Of a stretch of 64,000 nucleotides of DNA, positions 21,168 through 29,251 are shown in pieces (within the stretch, counting starts at the first letter, position 1; the number at the start of each line of letters is the position of its first letter). The DNA is from Dechloromonas sp. Dech2017 (GTDB lineage Bacteria; Pseudomonadota; Gammaproteobacteria; Burkholderiales; Rhodocyclaceae), in NCBI GenBank assembly GCA_009469585.1, contig SSXW01000003.1, positions 1 to 64,000 of the forward strand. Reading direction: 5' to 3'. A program made the position numbers and the translations under genes. Below the pieces are notes generated by a model. That model saw nothing but the letters and a program-made list of their open reading frames with translations, had not been told where the DNA came from and ran no database searches.

Positions 21168-23312
21168 ATGAACGCCAAGAAAACCGGCCTGGTGCTGCTG
21201 CTCGGCGGCCTGGTCGTCGCCTTCTTCGTCTTCGACCTCGGCCAGTATCTCAACCTGGCGACGCTGAAGGCCAGCCAGGACGACATCGCCGCCTACCGGG
21301 CGGCCAGGCCGCTGCTCGCCGCCGGCGTCTATTTCGCCGTCTACGTCGTCGTCACCGCCCTGTCGCTGCCCGGCGCGGCGCTGCTGACGCTGGCCGGCGG
21401 GGCGGTATTCGGGTTGTGGACCGGCCTGCTCATCGTCTCCTTCGCGTCCACCATAGGCGCCACGCTGGCCTTCCTGATTTCGCGCTTCCTGCTCCGCGAC
21501 TGGGTGCTGGCCCGCTTCGGTGCCCGCCTGAAGACCATCGACGCGGGGGTCAGGCGCGACGGCGCCTTCTACCTGTTCACGCTGCGCCTGGTGCCGGCCT
21601 TTCCCTTCTTCCTGATCAACCTGCTGATGGGCCTGACGGCGATGCCGGCGCGCACCTTCTACTGGGTCAGCCAGCTCGGCATGCTGGCCGGCACCGTCGT
21701 CTACGTGAACGCCGGCACCCAGCTGGCCCGGGTCGATGCGCTGGCCGGCATCGTCTCCCCCGGCCTGCTCGCTTCCTTCGCGCTGCTCGGCGTCTTCCCG
21801 CTGCTCGCCCGCAAGCTCGTCGACTGGGTGCAGGCCCGCCGGGTCTATGCCGGGTGGACCCGGCCGGCCCGTTTCGAGCGCAACCTGGTGGTCATCGGCG
21901 CCGGGGCGGCCGGGCTGGTCTCGGCCTACATCGCCGCCGCCGTCAAGGCGAAAGTGACGCTGGTCGAAAAGCACCAGATGGGCGGCGACTGCCTGAACAC
22001 CGGCTGCGTGCCGTCCAAGGCGCTGATCCGCTCGGCCAGGCTGCTCGCCCAGATGCAGCGCAGCGCCGACTACGGCATCGCCCAGGCCGACGCCCGGTGG
22101 TCCTTCGCCGAGCTGATGGAACGCGTGCAACGGGTGGTTGGCGCGGTGGCGCCGCACGATTCGGTCGAGCGCTACACCGGCCTCGGCGTCGAGGTCGTCC
22201 AGGGCACGGCGAGGATCGTTTCGCCGTGGGAAGTCGACATCACCCACGAAGACGGCACGAGCCAGCGTTTGAGCACGCGCAGCATCGTCATCGCCGCCGG
22301 CGCCAAGCCCTTCCTGCCGCCGATTCCCGGGCTGGACGAAGTCAGCCACTACACCTCCGACACCGTGTGGAATCTGCGCAAGTTGCCGCCGCGCCTGGTC
22401 GTCCTCGGCGGCGGGCCGATCGGCTGCGAACTGGCCCAGACCTTCGCTCGCCTGGGCAGCCGGGTGACCCAGGTGGAAATGGCCGAGCGGCTGATGTTGC
22501 GCGAAGATCCCGAGGTTTCCGAGCTGGTTCGCCAGCGCTTCGTCGCCGACGGCATCACCGTCGCCCTCGGCCACGCCGCCAAACGCTTCGTGCGCGAGGG
22601 CGGCGAGCAGCTGCTGGTCGCCGAGCACGAAGGCGGCGAGGTGCGCATCGCCTTCGACGCCGTGCTGGTCGCCGTCGGCCGCGCCGCCAACCTCAAGGGC
22701 TACGGGCTGGAGGAGCTGGGCATCCCGGTCGGCCGCACCGTAGACACCAACGCCTTCCTGCAGACGCGTTTCCCCAACATCTACGCCGCCGGCGACGTCG
22801 CCGGGCCCTACCAGTTCACCCACACGGCGGCGCACCAGGCGTGGTACGCCGCGGTCAACGCGCTGTTCGACCCGTTCAAAAAATTCCGCGCCGATTATTC
22901 GGTGATCCCCTGGGCCACCTTCACCGAGCCGGAAGTCGCCCGCGTCGGCCTCAACGAGCAGGAGGCCAGGGAGCAGGGCATTGCCCATGAAGTGTCGGTC
23001 TACGGCCTCGACGACCTCGACCGGGCCATCGCCGACGGCGAGGCGCACGGCTTCATCAAGGTGCTGACCGTCCCCGGGCGCGACAAGATCCTCGGCGTGA
23101 CGCTGGTCGGCGAGCACGCCGGCGACCTGATCGCCGAATACGTGCTGGCCATGAAGCACGGTATCGGGCTGAACAAGATCCTCGGCACCATCCACATCTA
23201 CCCGACGCTGGCCGAAGCCAACAAGTACGTCGCCGGGGTGTGGAAGAAGGCGCACGCGCCGGAGAATCTGCTGCGCTGGGTGGCCCGTTTCCATGCCTGG
23301 CGACGGGGATGA
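21168..23312 (+). CDS. VTT-domain membrane protein fused to flavin disulfide reductase
   Basis: The 714-residue protein is a fusion. Residues 1-225 form a TVP38/TMEM64 (VTT/DedA-like) membrane domain with about six helices and the ATLAFLISRF and FTLRLVPAFPFFLINLLMG motifs. From about 240 a mercuric-reductase/lipoamide-dehydrogenase-like part begins (VVIGAGAAGLVSAY). It has the redox pair GGDCLNTGCVPSK, an NAD site (VVLGGGPIGCELA) and the dimerisation domain with HIYPTLAEA. It may couple a redox step to transport of a chalcogen or metalloid compound; that is inference. It lies in the middle of the coupled operon. Confidence 0.85.
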   Translation: MNAKKTGLVLLLGGLVVAFFVFDLGQYLNLATLKASQDDIAAYRAARPLLAAGVYFAVYVVVTALSLPGAALLTLAGGAVFGLWTGLLIVSFASTIGATLAFLISRFLLRDWVLARFGARLKTIDAGVRRDGAFYLFTLRLVPAFPFFLINLLMGLTAMPARTFYWVSQLGMLAGTVVYVNAGTQLARVDALAGIVSPGLLASFALLGVFPLLARKLVDWVQARRVYAGWTRPARFERNLVVIGAGAAGLVSAYIAAAVKAKVTLVEKHQMGGDCLNTGCVPSKALIRSARLLAQMQRSADYGIAQADARWSFAELMERVQRVVGAVAPHDSVERYTGLGVEVVQGTARIVSPWEVDITHEDGTSQRLSTRSIVIAAGAKPFLPPIPGLDEVSHYTSDTVWNLRKLPPRLVVLGGGPIGCELAQTFARLGSRVTQVEMAERLMLREDPEVSELVRQRFVADGITVALGHAAKRFVREGGEQLLVAEHEGGEVRIAFDAVLVAVGRAANLKGYGLEELGIPVGRTVDTNAFLQTRFPNIYAAGDVAGPYQFTHTAAHQAWYAAVNALFDPFKKFRADYSVIPWATFTEPEVARVGLNEQEAREQGIAHEVSVYGLDDLDRAIADGEAHGFIKVLTVPGRDKILGVTLVGEHAGDLIAEYVLAMKHGIGLNKILGTIHIYPTLAEANKYVAGVWKKAHAPENLLRWVARFHAWRRG

Positions 23313-24046
23313 CGATGAAGCGACATTTCGTTTTTGGCCTGTTTTTGCTGTCGACCGCAGCGGTCCACGGCGAGCCGGTCTGGGTCGGCCGCTTCGCCGG
23401 CGGCGGCGGCCTGCCGGCCGGCTGGCAGGTCGAGCACCTCAACCCCAAATTCCCGGCCACCGCATACCGCCAGCGGCTGTGGGACGGCGTGCCGGCCGTC
23501 GAGGCGACCGCCGTCAAGAGCATGGCGTTGCTCGGCCGGAAAATCACCGTCGATCTCGACCAGACGCCGGTGCTCTGCTGGCGCTGGCGAATCGACCGGC
23601 CGGTGGCCAGCGCCGACCTGGCGACCAAGGCCGGCGACGACTACGCCGCCCGCGTCTACCTGACCTTCGCCGTGCCCCCCGACGCCCTCGGTTTCGCCAC
23701 CCGTGCCAAGCTGGCCCTGGCCCGCAGCATCTGGGGCCCGGCGGTGCCCGACGCGGCGCTCAACTACGTGTGGGACAACAGCCACCCGGTCGGCACGCTG
23801 CGCGACAACGCCTACACCGAGCGCGCCCGCATGCTGGTCGTCGACAGCGGCGCGACCAAAGCCGGCCAGTGGGTCAGCCAGCGGCGCAACGTGCGCGACG
23901 ACTTTCGCCGTGCCTTCCCCGGCCTGCCCGGCACCCTGGGCGGCCTGGCCATCGCCAGCGACACCGACAACACCGGCGAGAGCGCCCACGCCGGCTTCGC
24001 CGATTTCCATTTCGTCGCCGACAACGAGGCCTGCGCCACGCCATGA
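23309..24046 (+). CDS. DUF3047 family secreted protein
   Basis: The 245 residues begin with a signal peptide (KRHFVFGLFLLSTAAVHG) and contain the DUF3047 core, including CWRWRIDRPV, DDYAARVYLTF, YVWDNSHPVG and AIASDTDNTGE. Function is unknown; the fold resembles carbohydrate-binding beta-sandwiches. The ATG at 23309 overlaps the upstream stop (ATGA). Remarkably, the signal-peptide codons are formed by one copy of the dispersed element. Confidence 0.8.
   Translation: MTMKRHFVFGLFLLSTAAVHGEPVWVGRFAGGGGLPAGWQVEHLNPKFPATAYRQRLWDGVPAVEATAVKSMALLGRKITVDLDQTPVLCWRWRIDRPVASADLATKAGDDYAARVYLTFAVPPDALGFATRAKLALARSIWGPAVPDAALNYVWDNSHPVGTLRDNAYTERARMLVVDSGATKAGQWVSQRRNVRDDFRRAFPGLPGTLGGLAIASDTDNTGESAHAGFADFHFVADNEACATP
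23324..23368 (+). repeat. Dispersed GTCGAC element, copy 5 (codes the DUF3047 signal peptide)
   Basis: One of the best copies: CATTTCGTTTTTGGCC, ten bases with TTTTT, then GTCGACCGCAGCGGTCC. Sense and in frame, forming the hydrophobic core of the signal sequence. Confidence 0.8.
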
Positions 24047-24732
24047 GCCCGCCCCGCCTCAGCCTCATCGTCCCCATGCTCGACGAAGCCGCCGGCATCG
24101 CCGCCGCCCTCGCCGCGCTGCGCCCGCTGGCCGCCGAGATCGTCGTCGTCGACGGCGGCAGCCGCGACGCCAGCCCCGCCCTCGCCGCGCCCCACGCCGA
24201 CCGGGTGCTCAGCGCGCCGCGCGGCCGGGCCCGGCAAATGAACGCTGGCGCCGCCGCGGCCGGCGGCGACGTGCTCCTTTTCATGCACGCCGACACCCGG
24301 CTGCCGGCCGACGCCGACCGCCGGGTACTGGCCGCCATCGACCGTGGCGCCGTGTGGGGCCGCTTCGACGTGCGCATCGACGGCGCTTCGCGGCTCTTCC
24401 CGCTGATCGGTTGGCTGATGAACCGCCGCTCGCGGCTGACCGGCATCGCCACCGGCGACCAGGCCATCTTCGTGCGCCGCGACGCCTTCCGGGCGGTCGG
24501 CGGCTTTCCCGAGCAACCGCTGATGGAAGACATCGCCCTCAGCGCCGCCCTCAAGCGCCTCGGCCGCCCGGCCTGCCTGCCCGGGCCGGCCGTCACCTCG
24601 GGCCGGCGCTGGGAGAAGCACGGCGTGCTGCGCACCGTGCTGCTGATGTGGCGACTGCGCCTGCGCTATTTTTTCGGCGCCAGCCCGGCGGCGCTGGCCC
24701 GCGACTACGGTTATGCCCCCGACCAGCCCTGA
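24043..24732 (+). CDS. Family-2 glycosyltransferase, arsenosugar-type (TIGR04283-like)
   Basis: The 229-residue GT-A protein shows SLIVPMLDEAAGI, VVDGGSRDASP (nucleotide site), FMHADTRLPAD (DXD-like HAD) and ATGDQAIFVRRDAF. This family is often found with arsS/arsM and is presumed to build the sugar part of arsenosugars. The ATG at 24043 overlaps the DUF3047 stop, so it is coupled. The substrate is not known from sequence. Confidence 0.82.
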   Translation: MSPPRLSLIVPMLDEAAGIAAALAALRPLAAEIVVVDGGSRDASPALAAPHADRVLSAPRGRARQMNAGAAAAGGDVLLFMHADTRLPADADRRVLAAIDRGAVWGRFDVRIDGASRLFPLIGWLMNRRSRLTGIATGDQAIFVRRDAFRAVGGFPEQPLMEDIALSAALKRLGRPACLPGPAVTSGRRWEKHGVLRTVLLMWRLRLRYFFGASPAALARDYGYAPDQP

Positions 24733-25594
24733 ATCGCTCACCCCAGCGGCCGCCGCGCCGGTCGCCGACCTGGCCGACGCCTTGTCTACCGCCGAGACCA
24801 GCCGAGCGGCTTCGGCTTCGGCTTCGGCTTCCGTTTCGGAGCCCGTTTCGGAGCCCGTTGCTGCCCCCGTGTCGGCCAACCCCGCCGCCGTCGGCATCGC
24901 CATCCTGGCCAAGGCGCCGCTGCCCGGCTACGCCAAGACCCGGCTCGTGCCGCTGCTCGGCCCGGCCGGCGCCGCCGCGCTGCAGGACTGGCTGACGGCG
25001 CGCGCCGTGACCACGGCGCTGGCCGCAGCGACCGGCCCGGTGACGCTGTGGGCGGCACCGGACGCCACGCACCCGGCCTTCGGCCGCCACGCCGGCCGCG
25101 CCGGCCACGTCGACCTGCGCCCGCAGCCGGCCGGCGACCTCGGCCGGCGCATGCTGGCCGCCCTCGCCGAATCACCGACCCCGGCCGGCACCCTGGTCAT
25201 CGGCACCGACTGCCCGGCGCTCAGCGCCGGCCACCTGCAGCAGGCCGCCGCCGCGCTGCGCACCCACGACGCCACGCTGATCCCGGCCGAGGACGGCGGC
25301 TACGTGCTGATCGGCCTGCGCCGCGCCGTGCCGGAAGTCTTCGCCGGCGTCGACTGGAGCACGCCCCGCGTGCTGGCCCAGACCCGCCAGCGCCTGGCCG
25401 CCGCCGGCCTCGACGTTTTTGAATTTTCGCCGCTTTGGGACGTCGACCGCAGCGCTGACTACGAACGCCTGTGCGCCCGCCACCCCGAACTGGCCGCGCA
25501 GTTGGCCACCCAATTGGCCACGCCGATGGCGCCCCCGGCCGGGCCGATGCCCGCCGCCCGGCCCGACTCGCGGCTCAGCACGGAGGCGCCATGA
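24713..25594 (+). CDS. Nucleotidyl/glycosyltransferase, arsenosugar-type (TIGR04282-like), with low-complexity N-terminus
   Basis: The catalytic part starts at about residue 60 (GIAILAKAPLPGYAKTRLVPLLG) and includes VIGTDCPALSAGHLQQA and PAEDGGYVLIGLRR. This is the MobA/CofC-like family paired with TIGR04283 proteins. Unusually, it has a 55-residue Ala/Ser/Glu-rich N-terminal extension, coded partly by short tandem repeats (GGCTTC and GTTTCGGAGCCC). Either the true start is further in or the extension is strain-specific. It overlaps the previous gene by 20 bp. A dispersed element overlays DVFEFSPLWDVDRSAD. Confidence 0.8.
   Translation: MPPTSPESLTPAAAAPVADLADALSTAETSRAASASASASVSEPVSEPVAAPVSANPAAVGIAILAKAPLPGYAKTRLVPLLGPAGAAALQDWLTARAVTTALAAATGPVTLWAAPDATHPAFGRHAGRAGHVDLRPQPAGDLGRRMLAALAESPTPAGTLVIGTDCPALSAGHLQQAAAALRTHDATLIPAEDGGYVLIGLRRAVPEVFAGVDWSTPRVLAQTRQRLAAAGLDVFEFSPLWDVDRSADYERLCARHPELAAQLATQLATPMAPPAGPMPAARPDSRLSTEAP
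25412..25460 (+). repeat. Dispersed GTCGAC element, copy 6 (inside TIGR04282-like gene)
   Basis: GTTTTTGAATTTTCGCC, a ten-base block, then GTCGACCGCAGCGCTGAC. Same reading frame as copy 3 (both give VDRS). Confidence 0.65.
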
Positions 25595-26724
25595 AACGCC
25601 TGGTCCTCGCCGGCGGCGGCCACGCCCACCTCAATGTGCTGACCACGCTGGCCGCCCGGCGCTGGCCCGGGGTCGAGGTGGTGCTGGTCTCGCCCTACCC
25701 GCGGCAAATCTATTCCGGCATGGTGCCGGGCTGGATGGCCGGCCACTACAGGCTGGACCAGTGCGCTGCCCGACTAGAACCGCTGGTCGCCGCGGCCGGC
25801 GTGCGTTTCGTGGAGGACAGCGTGGTCGGCATCGAGGCCGGGGCCAGGCTCATCCATACGGCTGGCGGCGAGGCCATCGCCTACGACCTGCTGTCGCTCG
25901 ACGTCGGGGCCCGCGTCGACACCTCCTGCCTGGCCGCCAGCGGCGCCACGCTGCTGCCCATCCGGCCGCTGGAAGCCTTCGTCGCCGGCTGGGAAGCCTA
26001 CCTGGAAGCCAGCCGGCAACGCGGCCGGGCCCGCCTGGCCGTGGTCGGCGGCGGCGCCGCCGGCGTCGAGCTCGCCCTCGCCGCCCGCTACCGCCTCGGG
26101 CAGTTGCTCGGCGACGGGCCGGCCGCAGTCAGCCTGGTCGTCGGCAGCGCACTGCTGCCCGGCCACGGCCCGGCCATCGCCCGCCGGGTGGCGGCGACGC
26201 TGGCCGGGCAGGGTGTTACCGTCGTCGCCGGCTACGCGGCGGGCGATGCCGACGGCCTGCTCCTCGACGATGGCCGGCACATCGCCGCCGACTGCGTCAT
26301 CGCCGCCACCGGCGTCCAGCCGGCCCCCTGGCTGGCGGCCAGCGGCCTGGCCCTGGCTCCGGACGGCTTCATCGCCGTCGGCGACGGCCAGCAGAGCGTC
26401 TCGCACCGCGAAGTCTTCGCCGCCGGCGACGTCGCTTCGCGGGTGGACGCGCCGCACGCCAAATCCGGCGTCTATGCCGTGCGGGCCGGCCCGGTGCTCG
26501 CCGCCAACCTGCAGCGGGCGGCGGCCGGCCAGCCGCTACAGCCCTACCGGCCGCAGCGGCGCAGCCTCTACCTGCTGGCCACCGGCCCCAAGCGGGCGAT
26601 CATGTCGTGGGGCGGCCTGGCCGCCGCCGGCGCCTGGGCCTGGCGCTGGAAGGACTGGATAGACCGCCGCTTCATGGCCCAGTACGATGTCGGCATGAGC
26701 CACGCCAAGGAAAGCCAAGCATGA
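25591..26724 (+). CDS. SelD-associated FAD/NAD(P) oxidoreductase
   Basis: The 377-residue NDH-2-like flavoprotein has KRLVLAGGGHAHLNVL (FAD fold), RLAVVGGGAAGVELAL (NAD fold) and VFAAGDVAS. In many bacteria this same family (TIGR03169 type) is fused to the N-terminus of SelD or encoded beside it. It may therefore reduce or hand over selenium for selenophosphate synthesis. It overlaps both neighbours by four bases. The role is inferred from context. Confidence 0.82.
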   Translation: MKRLVLAGGGHAHLNVLTTLAARRWPGVEVVLVSPYPRQIYSGMVPGWMAGHYRLDQCAARLEPLVAAAGVRFVEDSVVGIEAGARLIHTAGGEAIAYDLLSLDVGARVDTSCLAASGATLLPIRPLEAFVAGWEAYLEASRQRGRARLAVVGGGAAGVELALAARYRLGQLLGDGPAAVSLVVGSALLPGHGPAIARRVAATLAGQGVTVVAGYAAGDADGLLLDDGRHIAADCVIAATGVQPAPWLAASGLALAPDGFIAVGDGQQSVSHREVFAAGDVASRVDAPHAKSGVYAVRAGPVLAANLQRAAAGQPLQPYRPQRRSLYLLATGPKRAIMSWGGLAAAGAWAWRWKDWIDRRFMAQYDVGMSHAKESQA

Positions 26725-27320
26725 GCGAAGCGAACAACCCGCTGATCGACCCGGCCTGGCTGGCCGAAATCCGCCGCGACATGGTGCGTTTCGCCGGCCT
26801 CCAGCTGCGCGACGAGACGCTGGCCGAGGACGTCGTGCAGGAGGCGCTGGCCGCCGCCCTGAGCGGCGCCCGCGAATTCGCCGGGCGCTCGGCGCTGAAG
26901 ACCTGGATCTTCGCCATCCTGAAAAACAAGATCGTCGACCAGATCCGCGTCAAGGCGCGCACCACCAACGTCTCGGCCCTGTCGGCCGAGGAGGAAAGCA
27001 TGGACCAGACCTTCGACAGCCTGTTCAAGGCCAACGCCCACTGGACCCCGGCGGCCCGCCCCAGCGACTGGGGCGACCCGGCCGAAAGCCTGCGCCAGCA
27101 GCGCTTCTGGGCGGTCTTCGAAGCCTGCCTGAAGCACCTGCCGGAGAACACCGCCCGCGTCTTCATGATGCGCGAGTTCCTCGAATTCGAAACGCCGGAG
27201 GTCTGCGCCGAGCTGAGCATCAGCACCAGCAACTGCAACGTCATCCTGCACCGCGCCCGCAACGGCCTGCGCCGCTGCCTGGAGAAAAACTGGTTCGTCG
27301 CCGGAGAACAGCCATGCTGA
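26721..27320 (+). CDS. ECF-type RNA polymerase sigma factor
   Basis: The 199-residue sigma-70 family protein has region 2 (LAEDVVQEALAAALSGAREF ending LKTWIFAILKNKIVDQIR). Its region 4 is helix-turn-helix-like (FEFETPEVCAELSISTSNCNVILHRARNGLRRCL, given here as its first and last parts). It resembles the TIGR02943 group. It overlaps the flavoprotein stop and is followed by a small zinc-finger partner, the usual sigma/anti-sigma arrangement. It may control this selenium/arsenic locus. Confidence 0.88.
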   Translation: MSEANNPLIDPAWLAEIRRDMVRFAGLQLRDETLAEDVVQEALAAALSGAREFAGRSALKTWIFAILKNKIVDQIRVKARTTNVSALSAEEESMDQTFDSLFKANAHWTPAARPSDWGDPAESLRQQRFWAVFEACLKHLPENTARVFMMREFLEFETPEVCAELSISTSNCNVILHRARNGLRRCLEKNWFVAGEQPC

Positions 27321-27511
27321 GCTGCAAGGAAGCCACCCGCCTGCTCTCGGAAGGGCAGGACCGGCCGCTCGGGGTCAGCGAGAAAATGGCCCTCGAACTG
27401 CACCTGCTGATGTGCCGGGGCTGCACCAATTTCGGCAAGCAGATGGATTTCCTGCGCCAGGCCTGCCGCGGCTACCTGAGCCGCCGCAAGCCGGGCGAGG
27501 ACGCCGATTGA
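27314..27511 (+). CDS. Small zinc-finger (zf-HC2-like) putative anti-sigma factor
   Basis: The 65-residue protein begins MLSCKEATRLLSEGQDRPL and contains HLLMCRGCTNF, giving the H-X3-C-X2-C zinc site of ZAS anti-sigma factors. There is no membrane segment, so it would be cytoplasmic and may sense redox or metal through the zinc site. It overlaps the sigma gene by 7 bp. Confidence 0.82.
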   Translation: MLSCKEATRLLSEGQDRPLGVSEKMALELHLLMCRGCTNFGKQMDFLRQACRGYLSRRKPGEDAD

Positions 27512-27557
27512 CCGCGCCTTGCCCCAGCGGCCGCCAGCCGGGGCCGGCCGGACGGTG

Positions 27558-28925
27558 ATGAGCGGGACCAGCCTGCCCTCCGCCGGGCAAACCCTGCTCC
27601 TCTTCAATTTCGACTGGGATGCCGAGGGCTACGCCCGGCTGGCCGGCAACGCGGCCTTCGCGCAGGCCGGCTTCGACCTCTTTTCCTTTCCGAGCAACGC
27701 CCGCCTGGCGTTTTTCGACCTCGACCGCTTCGTCGCCGGCCTGGCCGGCCGCGCCCGCCGCGCCGACTGGCGCGCCGTCACTTCCAGCCACGAGCAGTTC
27801 GGCGCCCTGGCCGCCGCCCTGCTCGCCGAGCGCATGGGCTGGCCGGGCACCGCGCCGGAGGCGGTGCTCGCCTGCCAGCACAAGCTGCATGCCCGGCAGG
27901 TGCTGGCCGAGGTCTGCCCCGAGGCAACGATTCCCTGCGGCGCCATCGACGCCCGCTACGGCGGCCCGATCCCCGACGGCCTGCCCTACCCGCTGTTCGC
28001 CAAGCCGGTCAAGGCCGCCTTCTCGGTGCTCGCCCGCCAGGTCGACAGTCACGCCGAACTGCACGCCCTGACCCGCTTCGGGCGCGGCGAACGCTGGCTC
28101 ATCGAGCGCCTGGTCGAACCCTTCGAGCGCGTCGCCCGCCGCCGCCTGCCGCAGGCCGGCAGCGCCCACCGGCTGCTGTGGGAGGAGCCGGTGCACGCCG
28201 CCCAGTTCAACCTCGACGGCTACGTCTGGCAGGGCCAGGCGCAGGCCATCGGCGTCGTCGATTCGATCATGTACCCGGGCACCCAGGCCTTCATGCGCTT
28301 CGACTACCCGAGCCGCCTGCCGCCCGCCGTGCAGGCCCGGGCGCTGGCTGTCGCCGGCCGCTTCCTGCGGGCGGTCGGCTTTGCGCACGGCCTGTTCAAC
28401 ATGGAATTCTTCTACGACGCGGCCAGCGACCGGCTGACCGTCATCGAATTCAACCCCCGCCTGGCCTCGCAACTGGCCGACCTCTACGCCCGCGTCGACG
28501 GCAGCGATCTTTACGCCATGGCCCTCTGCCTGGCCCATGGCCGCGATCCGGCCGAGGCGCCGGGCCGGCAAGCGACGGCCGGCGCCGCCTCAAGTTTCGT
28601 TTTTCGCCATTTTTCGCCGTTGACCGCAGCAGTCATGCCACCGCCGGCCGTCGAACGGCAGTTCGCCGATAAGTTCCCCGACGGCCTGCTGCTCTGCTTC
28701 CCGAAAAGCGGCGGCTCACTGGCCCGCGACTACAAGTGGCTAGGCAGCCACCGCTACGCCGTCATGCACCTCGGCGGCCGCGACCCGGCCGATCTCGAAC
28801 AGCGCTGCCGCGCCGCCAGCCGCCTGCTCGGCTGGCCCGCCCCCTACGCCGAGGCCGGCGAAGCGGCCCACCCCGCCACTGGCCAGCCCTTCCTCAACCC
28901 CGCCCCGGCCTGCGTCCGCCCATGA
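27558..28925 (+). CDS. ATP-grasp family enzyme
   Basis: The 455-residue protein shows an ATP-grasp fold: FAKPVKAAFSVLARQVDSH (nucleotide lysine region), WLIERLVEPFERVA, then the metal-site segment FNMEFFYDAASDRLTVIEFNPRLASQ (ME...E.N). It likely forms an amide or peptide-like bond, with unknown substrate. The ATG at 27558 is preferred to a TTG at 27519. It is the last gene of the sen/ars operon before the island. A dispersed element encodes SSFVFRHFSPLTAAVM in the C-terminal part. A truncated second copy lies at 39669-39830 across the island. Confidence 0.8.
   Translation: MSGTSLPSAGQTLLLFNFDWDAEGYARLAGNAAFAQAGFDLFSFPSNARLAFFDLDRFVAGLAGRARRADWRAVTSSHEQFGALAAALLAERMGWPGTAPEAVLACQHKLHARQVLAEVCPEATIPCGAIDARYGGPIPDGLPYPLFAKPVKAAFSVLARQVDSHAELHALTRFGRGERWLIERLVEPFERVARRRLPQAGSAHRLLWEEPVHAAQFNLDGYVWQGQAQAIGVVDSIMYPGTQAFMRFDYPSRLPPAVQARALAVAGRFLRAVGFAHGLFNMEFFYDAASDRLTVIEFNPRLASQLADLYARVDGSDLYAMALCLAHGRDPAEAPGRQATAGAASSFVFRHFSPLTAAVMPPPAVERQFADKFPDGLLLCFPKSGGSLARDYKWLGSHRYAVMHLGGRDPADLEQRCRAASRLLGWPAPYAEAGEAAHPATGQPFLNPAPACVRP
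28590..28639 (+). repeat. Dispersed GTCGAC element, copy 7 (inside ATP-grasp gene, left island border)
   Basis: AAGTTTCGTTTTTCGCC, ten bases with TTTTT, then GTTGACCGCAGCAGTCATG. Lies in the segment duplicated at the right border (copy 8). Confidence 0.75.
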
Positions 28926-28968
28926 AACCGCGGCGCGTCGCCGCCGCCCCGGCCAAACGATAGCTCCG

Positions 28969-29031
28969 TCAATCGGCCAGCCGCCGCCGCACCAGGTAGC
29001 TGAGCCCATTGCCGATGACCATCAGGAAGCG
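28969..29031 (-). pseudogene. 3' remnant of a phnE-like permease gene (left island border)
   Basis: Read leftward, the last 20 codons give FLMVIGNGLSYLVRRRLAD and a stop. The intact permease at 39877-40731 ends FALVAIVDGLSYLVRRRLAD. The first 39 bases match the intact gene end with one mismatch. No frame continues upstream, so this is a severed gene end. With the ATP-grasp remnant on the other side it defines the direct repeats that flank the island. Confidence 0.8.
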
Positions 29032-29120
29032 CAATGGGACAGATACTGCACGTAAGCGCCCGAACGACAGAGAGAGCCAAGCGCCACACCTGCCCGCAAT
29101 CGTCTTCCTTTAATTCCTGC

Positions 29121-29150
29121 TTGACGATCGGCCGCAAGAGCGGAAATATT
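29121..29150 (+). promoter_or_regulatory. Candidate promoter of the island operon
   Basis: TTGACG (29121-29126), an 18-bp spacer and AATATT (29145-29150) lie in an AT-richer leader about 100 bp before the TIR gene. The leader (29032-29251) has no convincing gene. Confidence 0.4.
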
Positions 29151-29251
29151 CACAAAATGATGTTTGAATTTCCCAGCTTTCGCGTGCTTGAGCTACCCTC
29201 TGAAAAAAGTCGCCAATGATTGGAGCTGACCCACTATCCGGAGCGCCCGCC

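Noticed and set aside
29034-29219. A 61-codon frame in the island leader
   Set aside because: No ribosome site, no homology that I recognise, and it spans the candidate promoter and the phnE remnant edge.
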